48,028 nucleotides of DNA from an uncultured Lachnospiraceae bacterium (GTDB lineage: Bacteria; Bacillota; Clostridia; Lachnospirales; Lachnospiraceae), in the NCBI GenBank assembly GCA_949076555.1, contig CARUOB010000001.1:57285-105312 (forward strand). Direction: 5' to 3'. The notes under the pieces are model-generated. The model searched no databases, was not told the origin of the DNA, and worked only from the letters and a program-made list of their open reading frames with translations. Position 1 is the stretch's first letter; every line of letters begins with the position of its first letter. Below are positions 24,071 through 32,056 of the stretch, piece after piece. A program made the position numbers and the translations under genes.

Positions 24071-26866
24071 TTATTCTCCCATCCTTTCCAGAACCTCGGA
24101 TGCACCGAGAAAATCGAAATCCTGTGTCAGTTTGCGCAGTTGGTCGGCAAGTCCGCTCAAGGAGGCGCCGTCATGTGAAAAGGCCGCAAGCCGGTCGAGC
24201 AGCTCCGAAAGGCCGTCGCTCTCAAAGGAAGACAGCTTTTCCTTAATCTGTGCGAGAAGATTCTGCAGAGAATCCGAATCGTCCGCGTCTGTGGGGGCGG
24301 TTTCTTCTGGCCCGTCCGCAGATGCATCCGGCTTTGGGCCGTCCGTTTCCGAAACGAAGCCCTGATCCGCGTCCGGATAAACATAGGTGTTCCCGGAAAG
24401 CGCGTCCAGAAGGCGGTCATGGTTTTCCATCATCGCTTCATGGTGTTCCAGAATATAGTCGATCCGGTTTTCCTTACCGGCTAACTCCAGTTTCCTTGCC
24501 ATCTCCGACAATTTGCCCGCGCCGATGCCCTTGGCGTTACTTTTCAGGGCATGGACGAAGATCACATAATTTTTCCAGTCCTGCTCCTTGAAATACCGGG
24601 ACAAATGGCTTCGGCGTTTTTCGCCCTCTGCGTGGAAGATGGCGATAATTTCGCGAAATCCCTCCTCGTCCCCGCAGTAGGCGAGGGCCTGTTCGAGGCT
24701 TACGCCCGCCCGGGCAAGCCGGAATTGTCCGTCCGCATTCGCCGGGTCCGCCGCAGCCTGCGCTGTCAAAACCGACTGGACGGCCCCGCTTTCCTCCACG
24801 GGAATCTGCATATGGGAAGGCAAGTAGCGGCGCAGGATACGCTCCAGCACGCTCAGTTCGATCGGCTTGGCAATAAAGTCGTTGAAGCCCTCCGATATAA
24901 ACATTTCACGTGCGCCGCCGATGGCGTTGGCCGTAAAGGCGATGACGGGGAGGGACTGGTAATACAGACCGGGCTTGTGACGAATTTTATGAAGCGTCTC
25001 CACGCCGTCTTGCTCCGGCATCATATGATCCAGAAAAACGCAGTCGAAATCGGGCGCATTCAGCTTTTCCAGAGCCTCCTGCCCGCTTCCTGCCAAAGTG
25101 ACTTTGAGCTGATAAGGCAGAAGAAGCCTTGTCATAACTTTCAGATTCATGGCGTTATCGTCCACGACCAGTACACGGGCCTGCGGCGCAATAAATTTGT
25201 TATGTAAACTTCTCTGCTGATCCTCGCCGTAGAGAACTTTCTGGCCGTTAAAGACGGCGGCGATGGACAGTACCGTGAAGGGTTTGTAGATGCGCAGCAT
25301 ATTTTGCGGGACTTGCAGCTCTTGATCGTAGTCCAGAAGAAGCACTACGGTCTTCTCGGCGCAGAGTCCGTCGAAGAAACTTTGATCCTCGGCATATTCC
25401 TCCCGTCCGATAAAAAGATGGGTGTAGGCCTCGCGCTCCATCCGCCGTTTCAGCTCGGGGAGATTCCGGCAGATGCGGAAGGGGAAACCGAACCGGGAGG
25501 CCATGTGCTGCATACAGGCTTCATAACCTTCCCGTATCACGGTGTAATCGTATTTATCCAGATTGATATAGCAGGCTGCGAAGAGATTGCTTTTATCCCG
25601 GATGGACACGATGGGCGTCTCGTCCAGAACTTTCTGGGGGATCGTGAACTGAAAACGGCTGCCGGTTCCCGGTATGCTTTCCGACGTCATAAAGCCGCCC
25701 ATGCGGGAAACAAGCGCCTGCGTAATGGCAAGCCCGAGGCCTACGCCGCCTGCCTCGCGGTTTCGCTTGGAATTGACCTGACTGAAGCTTGTGAAAATGT
25801 TTTCCATATCGGTGCGCGCAATGCCGATGCCGGAATCCCGGACGCTGACAAGCAGATTGATGCCGTATTCCTCTTTGCGGCTTGTGATGTGCAGAACCAC
25901 GCCGCCTTCTTTTGTAAATTTGATGGCGTTGCCAAGCAGATTCATGACAATGCGGCGGAATTTCTGTTCGTCGCCCAGAAGATTGCACGGCAGGTCTGCG
26001 TCGCAGTCTACGATCAGTTCCAGGTGCCTTCCGTTATCCATGGTCATGGCCATGTTGATGATATCGGTGATGGTGGAGGTGATATTATAGCTTTCCTCGG
26101 CAAGCGCAAGATTCCCCGCCTCCAGTTCCGAAAAGTCCAGAATATTGCTGACCGTTGAAAGCAGGTTTCTTCCGGCGGTCTGGATATCCGCCACATCCCG
26201 GCGCACATCCGGCGGCAGATCCTCCTGCAAAATAGCCTCGCTCATGCCGCAGACCGCATTGATGGGCGTGCGGATCTCATGGGAGACATTGACAAGAAAG
26301 TCATCCTTGCTGTGCTTTGCGGCTTCCAGTTCCCGGATATTCTCGATCAGAAGTTCGTTTGCGTCCTGTCTGTTTTTCTGGATGATCCATATGACTCCTG
26401 TAACCATATAGACGGAGAGAAACTGGACGAACAGTCTGAGAATATTCTGCATAGAGTCCGCGGCAACGGTGTGGGCGATCAGGCCGTGATATAAAAATAG
26501 GAAAAAGGGGACGATAAGTCCGGGATAGAGAATCCGCCGGATATTGAAAATGCTGAGCAGAACAATAACACCCGTCATGGTGACAAGCATGGAGGAGAAG
26601 CTGTCCGTAAACAGGGCAAAAAGAATAAACTCAGCCCAGCATACGAGACAAATGAAATTCGCCCGACGGGGATGGTCCCAATATTCCCGAACATAGATAA
26701 ACCAGCCGGAAACTGCCGGGAGGAAAAGGAGTTCCCTGATGTAGACGCTCCAGCCGGAGAGCACGCCGGTGACAAATGCGGCTGCCGTGTAGAGGCTCAA
26801 AACAATGAGCACGATGCGCTCCAGCCTTCTCTCGGCCCGGTTTGTCGCTAACTGTGTATTGTCCAA
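24071..26866 (-). CDS. Hybrid histidine kinase with receiver and Hpt domains
   Basis: About 931 residues. Five to six membrane helices (~16-165) precede the H-box FLVNVSHEIRTPINAVCGM (His196), a HATPase domain with DSGIGI and GVGLGLAITQAL, a degenerate receiver-like segment (~420-530, no phospho-Asp pocket seen), a full receiver (RVLVVDDNAMNLKVM, FLDHMMPEQDG) and a C-terminal Hpt (FVHALKSNAKGIGAGKLS). This is a phosphorelay protein that can pass phosphate to another regulator, such as the HD-GYP protein encoded just upstream. The start is uncertain: I chose TTG 26866, 11 bases after AAGGAG; TTG 26875 would overlap the previous stop but is too close to that site. No ATG is available near the first helix. 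Confidence 0.88.
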   Translation of the reverse strand: MDNTQLATNRAERRLERIVLIVLSLYTAAAFVTGVLSGWSVYIRELLFLPAVSGWFIYVREYWDHPRRANFICLVCWAEFILFALFTDSFSSMLVTMTGVIVLLSIFNIRRILYPGLIVPFFLFLYHGLIAHTVAADSMQNILRLFVQFLSVYMVTGVIWIIQKNRQDANELLIENIRELEAAKHSKDDFLVNVSHEIRTPINAVCGMSEAILQEDLPPDVRRDVADIQTAGRNLLSTVSNILDFSELEAGNLALAEESYNITSTITDIINMAMTMDNGRHLELIVDCDADLPCNLLGDEQKFRRIVMNLLGNAIKFTKEGGVVLHITSRKEEYGINLLVSVRDSGIGIARTDMENIFTSFSQVNSKRNREAGGVGLGLAITQALVSRMGGFMTSESIPGTGSRFQFTIPQKVLDETPIVSIRDKSNLFAACYINLDKYDYTVIREGYEACMQHMASRFGFPFRICRNLPELKRRMEREAYTHLFIGREEYAEDQSFFDGLCAEKTVVLLLDYDQELQVPQNMLRIYKPFTVLSIAAVFNGQKVLYGEDQQRSLHNKFIAPQARVLVVDDNAMNLKVMTRLLLPYQLKVTLAGSGQEALEKLNAPDFDCVFLDHMMPEQDGVETLHKIRHKPGLYYQSLPVIAFTANAIGGAREMFISEGFNDFIAKPIELSVLERILRRYLPSHMQIPVEESGAVQSVLTAQAAADPANADGQFRLARAGVSLEQALAYCGDEEGFREIIAIFHAEGEKRRSHLSRYFKEQDWKNYVIFVHALKSNAKGIGAGKLSEMARKLELAGKENRIDYILEHHEAMMENHDRLLDALSGNTYVYPDADQGFVSETDGPKPDASADGPEETAPTDADDSDSLQNLLAQIKEKLSSFESDGLSELLDRLAAFSHDGASLSGLADQLRKLTQDFDFLGASEVLERMGE

Positions 26867-26871
26867 GGTAG

Positions 26872-27951
26872 TCAACACTCCTTTTCCGTGATATGGAGAA
26901 TTTCCTTTAACTGTGGCAGCATGTCCGTAAATACGTCCAGAATCACAGGATCGAACTGCGTGCCGCGGCCTTCCGACATGATCTGCATGATCCGCTCGAT
27001 GGGCCGGACAGGGGGTTTGTAGCACCGCTCCTCGTAGAGCGCGTCGAACACGTCCGCGACAGCCATAATCCGCGCCGAGAGCGGAATATTCATCCCGGTG
27101 AGCCCGGCAGGATACCCGGTGCCGTCCCATCGTTCGTGATGGTAAAGGGCGATATCTTCCACCAGCCGTACATAGTGCGCATCCTCGATATCGCCGATGA
27201 TGGTTTGGATGATTTTGCGGCTGTGGGTCGTGTGCAGTTTCATGGTCTCAAATTCTTCCGGGGTCAGTCTGCCGGGCTTTTGCAAAATGGCGTCCGGAAT
27301 TTTGATTTTCCCCACATCATGCAGGGGCGCTGCCTTACAGAGATCTTCGATATAAGCGGGGGTAAGTTCTTCTGTGAAAAGTCCTCTCGAAAGCAGTTCG
27401 TTAGCGATCATTCTGACGTAGGCCTGAGTATTTTTAACGTGTTTTCCGGTGCTGCCGTCCCGGCTCTCGATCAGGTTGGCCATGCCGATAATGACGGAAT
27501 CCTGAATCCGTCCGAGGCGCATGGAGCTCTCCGTGATTTTCTGCGCCTGAACGTTCACCATAGTTTCCAGATTATGGCGGTACTGGTCAAGCTCAATCGT
27601 CTTGCTGACGCGGCTTAAGAGGATGTCCGGCACAAAGGGTTTCGTCACGAAGTCCATGGCGCCCATCTGAAAACACTTGATTTCCGTTTCCGCGAGGGAG
27701 TCCGCCGTCAAAAAGATCACGGGGATGGACTCGGTATGTACGCTGGAGCGCAGATTTTCCATTACCTCGAAGCCGTCCATTTCCGGCATATTGATGTCCA
27801 GAAGGATCAGGTCGGGCCGGTGGGTCTTCAGATATTTGAGAGCAGCTCTTCCGGAATTGCACGCGGCGATGCGGTACTGCGCACCGAGAAGCCGCTGGGC
27901 AAGCGACAGATTGGTTTTGTCGTCGTCTATTACTAGAATCACATTTTTCAT
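26872..27951 (-). CDS. Response regulator with HD-GYP domain (c-di-GMP phosphodiesterase type)
   Basis: A 359-residue protein. The receiver domain (1-~120) has VIDDDKTN, the phospho-acceptor in LILLDINMPEMDGFE, and a VTKPF lysine. A helical linker leads to an HD-GYP domain with GKHVKNTQAY, the HD pair in APLHDVGKIKIPD, and HHERWDGTGYPAGL. HD-GYP enzymes hydrolyse cyclic di-GMP. The start is the ATG at 27951 after GGGAG; an ATG at 27972 has no ribosome-binding site. It is the first gene of a three-gene signalling operon and likely the output of the two kinases that follow. Its promoter region holds the palindrome at 28003. Confidence 0.93.
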   Translation of the reverse strand: MKNVILVIDDDKTNLSLAQRLLGAQYRIAACNSGRAALKYLKTHRPDLILLDINMPEMDGFEVMENLRSSVHTESIPVIFLTADSLAETEIKCFQMGAMDFVTKPFVPDILLSRVSKTIELDQYRHNLETMVNVQAQKITESSMRLGRIQDSVIIGMANLIESRDGSTGKHVKNTQAYVRMIANELLSRGLFTEELTPAYIEDLCKAAPLHDVGKIKIPDAILQKPGRLTPEEFETMKLHTTHSRKIIQTIIGDIEDAHYVRLVEDIALYHHERWDGTGYPAGLTGMNIPLSARIMAVADVFDALYEERCYKPPVRPIERIMQIMSEGRGTQFDPVILDVFTDMLPQLKEILHITEKEC

Positions 27952-28002
27952 ATCGAATACTCCCTTTTTCATGATAAAAACCTGACGACCGGATTTTTTC
28001 TA

Positions 28003-28018
28003 TTACAATATATTGTAA
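28003..28018. promoter_or_regulatory. 16-bp perfect palindrome TTACAATATATTGTAA
   Basis: A perfect 8+8 inverted repeat in the 216-bp divergent region between the HD-GYP operon and the Suv3-like helicase gene. It has the size and symmetry of a dimeric repressor operator (MarR/GntR type). The cognate regulator is not known. A likely helicase promoter, TTGCCT (28090) and TATGAT (28114), lies further downstream. Confidence 0.5.
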
Positions 28019-28167
28019 AACAATCCCGGTATAAAATCAAGGAAGGGAGAACGCGAAAAAACGGGAAGATATTAACAGGGTGGAAGGGTTTGCCTAATGT
28101 CGGGAATTTGTGTTATGATTAGAGTGAAACATAGAGTGCAAAACAGTTATTCACAGATAGAGGAAAC

Positions 28168-30159
28168 ATGGAAACAGATCGAAAAATGCAGGAAGATAAG
28201 ACGACGGAAAAGAGAGCGCGGCAGACAGGGGAGCAGGACGGTATTCCCCCGAAAATCAGAGAGGTCTACGAGAAGGCTTTTTTATCATTTTTGCCGGAGG
28301 AGAACCGCAGATTTACCAGAAGTACGGAAAAGCAGCTCGGACAGTTGGAGAGGCGTATTCTGCGCAAGAGAAAGCAGGAAAACCATCAAGTGCTGGCGGA
28401 TATGAAGGATCTGCACAGAAAAGTGGCACAGACCGGCTACACGGTGGTGCTCAAAGATACCAGATGGATGAAAAAATACCGCCGTGTCGTGCGGCTTCTG
28501 ACCAGACTGGACATGAATTTCCTGAAAAGAATGGCGCCCGGAGCGGTTCCCGAGGACATCGTTTCGATGGAGAAGACAGCGCAGCTTCTCCGGACGAAAT
28601 CCCTTTATGAAATTTACAAATCCGAATACATGCAGTATCTGGTGGGGCAGCGGATCGAGGAGCTGATGGAGGCGGAGCCGGAAAAACAGTACCCGGAGGC
28701 CAGAGCGATGAAGCGGCGCTTTATTCTGCACATCGGCCCGACCAACAGCGGCAAGACTTACGAGGCGCTGCAGCGGCTAAAACAGGCTTATCACGGTATT
28801 TATCTTGGGCCTCTGCGTCTGCTTGCGCTGGAAGTTTACGACCGCATGATGACGGACGGCATTCCCTGCGATATGATTACCGGGGAGGAGACCATACGGA
28901 CGCCCGGCAGCTTCGTGCAGGCCTCCACGGTGGAAATTTTGGATATCAGGGAAACGTATGATATCGCCGTCATTGACGAGGCGCAGATGATGGCGGATGA
29001 GAATCGAGGCAGTTATTGGACGAGGGCGATCCTCGGTATCCGTGCGGAGGAAGTCCACGTGTGCTGCTCCGGCACGGCGGAGAAACTTTTGACCGAAATG
29101 CTCAGGCGGTGCGGCGATGAGATGGAGATTGTCCGCCACGAGCGGAACACGAAACTGACGTTTATTCCGGAACGTTTTGATATATCGAAGGACGTGGAGC
29201 CCGGAGATGCGCTGATTGCTTTTTCCAAGAAAAATGTGCTGGCGATTGCGGCGTCGTTAGAAGGGCGCGGCATCATGGCAAGTGTGATTTACGGGAACCT
29301 GCCGCCCCAGACGAGACAGGAGCAGGTGCGGCTGTTTACCGAGGGTGTCAATCAGGTAGTGGTGGCCACGGACGCCATCGGCATGGGAATCAATCTGCCG
29401 ATCCGTCGGGTGGTCTTTATGAATACGACTAAGTTTGACGGTGTCGGGAAGCGGCGGCTTCTGGCGGAGGAGATCAGGCAGATCGCGGGCCGGGCCGGAC
29501 GGTATGGCTTTTACGACACGGGCTACGTGCAGTCGGCGATGGAACCGGAGTATGTGGGGAAGAAGCTGGCGGAGCCGCTTTACTCTCTGAGAAGAGCCAG
29601 AGTCGGTTTTCCGGAACTGCTTCTCGATATTGACATCGAGCTGGATGAAATCATAGAGGCATGGGAAAAGACGGGAAATCCCCCCATGTACGATAAGATT
29701 TCCATGAAGGAGAGCGTGGATAAATACAGATATCTGCGGGATTACCGAAAGAAAATTACATATATGGAAGACAGAAAGCTGGTACTCTCCCTGATCACCT
29801 GTCCCTTTGACGTGAAGGACAGGGAAGTGCTCAGACTGTGGCTGCGCTACTGCGAAAATCCGGAGAGACAGCAGAATTGTCCCATGCTGCCGAAAGATTT
29901 TTCTCTGGAAGGACTGGAGTCCTACTATAAACAGCTCGACCTCTATACGCAGTTTGCCGCCAGAATGGACTGGGTGGTGGACAAGGAGGAAGTGGCCGCC
30001 AACAGAGAGTGGGCGCAGCATGAGATCGGAGAGCTTTTGAAGGACGACAAGGGACAGTTCGAGAGGAAGTGCCGTATCTGCGGCAGGCCCCTTGTCTGGA
30101 ATGCCGACTACCCAATCTGTGACCGATGTTATCGAAAAATGGAGCGGGATAACGGCTAA
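28168..30159 (+). CDS. Suv3-like DExH RNA helicase with C-terminal zinc ribbon
   Basis: A 663-residue helicase. Motif I is FILHIGPTNSGKTYEAL, the GPTNSGKT form typical of mitochondrial/bacterial Suv3. Other motifs are YLGPLRLLALEVYDR (Ia), VIDEAQMM (II, DEAQ), CCSGTA (III), VVVATDAIGMGINLPI (V) and IRQIAGRAGRYG (VI). The N-terminal ~180 residues are charged and helical. The C-terminus ends with a four-cysteine zinc ribbon, CRICGRP and CDRCYRK, not part of Suv3 proteins I know. Suv3 unwinds RNA with a 3' exonuclease; no exonuclease gene is adjacent. AGAGGAAAC fixes the start. A repeat hairpin follows the stop codon. Confidence 0.88.
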   Translation: METDRKMQEDKTTEKRARQTGEQDGIPPKIREVYEKAFLSFLPEENRRFTRSTEKQLGQLERRILRKRKQENHQVLADMKDLHRKVAQTGYTVVLKDTRWMKKYRRVVRLLTRLDMNFLKRMAPGAVPEDIVSMEKTAQLLRTKSLYEIYKSEYMQYLVGQRIEELMEAEPEKQYPEARAMKRRFILHIGPTNSGKTYEALQRLKQAYHGIYLGPLRLLALEVYDRMMTDGIPCDMITGEETIRTPGSFVQASTVEILDIRETYDIAVIDEAQMMADENRGSYWTRAILGIRAEEVHVCCSGTAEKLLTEMLRRCGDEMEIVRHERNTKLTFIPERFDISKDVEPGDALIAFSKKNVLAIAASLEGRGIMASVIYGNLPPQTRQEQVRLFTEGVNQVVVATDAIGMGINLPIRRVVFMNTTKFDGVGKRRLLAEEIRQIAGRAGRYGFYDTGYVQSAMEPEYVGKKLAEPLYSLRRARVGFPELLLDIDIELDEIIEAWEKTGNPPMYDKISMKESVDKYRYLRDYRKKITYMEDRKLVLSLITCPFDVKDREVLRLWLRYCENPERQQNCPMLPKDFSLEGLESYYKQLDLYTQFAARMDWVVDKEEVAANREWAQHEIGELLKDDKGQFERKCRICGRPLVWNADYPICDRCYRKMERDNG

Positions 30160-30165
30160 AGTCAG

Positions 30166-30192
30166 GACTTTGCACTTGCGGCAAAGTCCGTA
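30166..30192 (+). repeat. Hairpin repeat after the helicase gene
   Basis: A 9-bp stem, GGACTTTGC (30168-30176) with GCAAAGTCC (30182-30190), and a short loop containing ACTTG. The TTTGCACTTGC half is shared with the hairpin at 1153. There is no T run, so it is more likely a small palindromic repeat than a strong terminator. The remaining ~60 bases to the next gene hold nothing I recognise apart from the ribosome-binding site. Confidence 0.5.
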
Positions 30193-30252
30193 AGAATATG
30201 TGAATTGTGAAATGAAATCTGCTGGCTGAACAGTTACGGTGAGGGAGCGGTT

Positions 30253-30927
30253 ATGATTTATACATACTATGCGGACGCAGGATGCCTCGACAACGAAACA
30301 TTGTTCCGGGAAAAATTAAAACTCCTTTCCCCTTTCCGGCAGCAGAAAATCGCGATTTTGCGTCATGACAAGGATAAGAACAGAAGCCTTGCGGCAGGAC
30401 TGCTTTTAGACCACGCGCTCACTGCTTACGGATTGCAGGAAAGAAGTGTGGAATATGAACTCGGTGAGTGGGGAAAACCGGTTTTGAAATATCATCCCGA
30501 AATCTGTTTTTCGCTTTCCCATTCCGGCGATTATGCCATCTGCACCATCGGAGATAAGCCTGTGGGCAATGATATCGAACGCATCAAGGAAGGACGGCTC
30601 AAGGTGGCGAACCGCTTTTTTGCGAAGGAGGAACTTTCCTGGCTCTACGAGGCGGAGGGTGAGGAGGCACAGACTTGGCGGATGTTCCGCCTCTGGACAA
30701 TGAAGGAGAGCTTTCTTAAGGCGGTCGGCAGGGGCATGTCGCTGCCCCTTCAGGATTTTTCGATCCATATGGACGAGGAGTCGGGAAGGGCCAGAGTGCG
30801 GCACAGTGTGGACGCGAAATATTATCACTTGAGAGAGTACCGGGAGATTGCAGGGTACTGTACGGCGGTCTGTGTGCAGGAGAGCGCGGATATCGCCTAC
30901 AGCATGATACCAGTGGATCTAGTGTGA
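30253..30927 (+). CDS. 4'-phosphopantetheinyl transferase, Sfp type
   Basis: A 224-residue enzyme that loads the phosphopantetheine arm from CoA onto carrier proteins. The family motifs are GKPVL, FSLSHSG, the magnesium site VGNDIERI (Asn where many have Ile) and WTMKESFLKAVGRGM. Sfp-type enzymes of this size usually serve peptide or polyketide synthetases, but none is encoded in the window; it may serve one elsewhere or act on the fatty-acid carrier protein. The start follows GAGGGAG. The hydrolase gene follows after 48 bases in the same direction. Confidence 0.92.
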   Translation: MIYTYYADAGCLDNETLFREKLKLLSPFRQQKIAILRHDKDKNRSLAAGLLLDHALTAYGLQERSVEYELGEWGKPVLKYHPEICFSLSHSGDYAICTIGDKPVGNDIERIKEGRLKVANRFFAKEELSWLYEAEGEEAQTWRMFRLWTMKESFLKAVGRGMSLPLQDFSIHMDEESGRARVRHSVDAKYYHLREYREIAGYCTAVCVQESADIAYSMIPVDLV

Positions 30928-30975
30928 GAATGCCTGGAAAGCGGCATTTTATGACGGAGAGAAGGGGGAGACGGG

Positions 30976-32040
30976 ATGCACGGAAAAAAGAAGATACGGA
31001 TCGCAGTGTCGGTTTTTTCGGTTCTTTTCACAGTTTACGCCGTATTTGTCTATTTTCTGGTGAGCGCCTGTCTTGTGCCCTCTTTTATGGATAAGCTGAA
31101 CGCCTTTGAGGATATCACGAGGAAATGCTACAGCGAGCAGGTGCAGACGGCGGATATTAAGGAAAACAGGACGAAACTTCTCTCCGGGACGGAGGAATGG
31201 CTGGAGGAGACTGCGCGGGTAAAAATACAGGCGCGGACGGCGGACGGATATCTTCTTACGGCAGTGCAGTTTCCGGCAGAGAAGGGAGACGCAGGCAGGG
31301 CAGGAAGTACAGGCAGCAAAGTAAGCACGGGAAACACAGGAAGCACAGAAAGTATGGAAAGCGCAGGCGACAAGTGGGTGCTTCTTCTGCACGGTTACAC
31401 GGGATGGAAGGAAGAAATGTATCAATTCGCCTGCTGGTATCATCAGCAGGGTTATTCTGTACTCGTGCCTGACTTGCGGTGTCAGGGGGAGAGCGAAGGC
31501 GATTTCATCGGTATGGGCTGGACAGACCACTATGACTGCGAGCTCTGGATTTCGCATATACTGGAACAGTCGCCGGAGGCGCGGATCGTTCTCCACGGAC
31601 AGTCCATGGGCGCGGCCACGGCGCTTCTAATGGCGGGGTCCCCGGAGGCGTCGGAGCACATAAAGGCGGTGGTTTCCGACAGCGCCTACACGTCGGGGTA
31701 CGAGATGTTCGGCGACAAAATTACGGAGTGGTTCCATCTGCCCGCCGCGCCTTTCGTGAATCCGGCCTGCGTGATGTTGAAACTCAGAGGCGGGTATGAT
31801 CTGAAAAACGCGTCTCCGCTCCGGGCGGTTAAGGAAAGCAAGATCCCGACACTCTTTATCCATGGGGATGAGGACCGGATGATAGACGTAAATATGTCAT
31901 TTGAGTTGTTTGAAGCGGCGGCCTGTGAGAAAGAGCTTTTTATCGTGGAAGGGGCGGGCCATGCGCAGGCGCAGGACAAGGCGCCCGATGCGTACTACGG
32001 GAGAATCAGTGCATTTTTGGAGCGGTATCTGCAAGAGTGA
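30976..32040 (+). CDS. Membrane-anchored alpha/beta hydrolase
   Basis: A 354-residue protein with an N-terminal membrane anchor (VSVFSVLFTVYAVFVYFLVS), so the catalytic domain probably faces outside. The hydrolase fold shows LLLHGYTGWKEEMY (oxyanion), nucleophile Ser in LHGQSMGAA, Asp in FIHGDEDRM and His in GAGHAQAQ. A low-complexity Gly/Ser/Thr/Lys insert (nt ~31285-31370) of near-repeated GSTGSK-like units sits before the hydrolase core. Similar proteins are annotated as acylaminoacyl-peptidase-like or esterases; the substrate is unknown. GGGAG lies before the ATG. It is co-directional with the EAL gene 16 bases after. Confidence 0.9.
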   Translation: MHGKKKIRIAVSVFSVLFTVYAVFVYFLVSACLVPSFMDKLNAFEDITRKCYSEQVQTADIKENRTKLLSGTEEWLEETARVKIQARTADGYLLTAVQFPAEKGDAGRAGSTGSKVSTGNTGSTESMESAGDKWVLLLHGYTGWKEEMYQFACWYHQQGYSVLVPDLRCQGESEGDFIGMGWTDHYDCELWISHILEQSPEARIVLHGQSMGAATALLMAGSPEASEHIKAVVSDSAYTSGYEMFGDKITEWFHLPAAPFVNPACVMLKLRGGYDLKNASPLRAVKESKIPTLFIHGDEDRMIDVNMSFELFEAAACEKELFIVEGAGHAQAQDKAPDAYYGRISAFLERYLQE

Positions 32041-32056
32041 GAAAGGCAGGCGTTTT

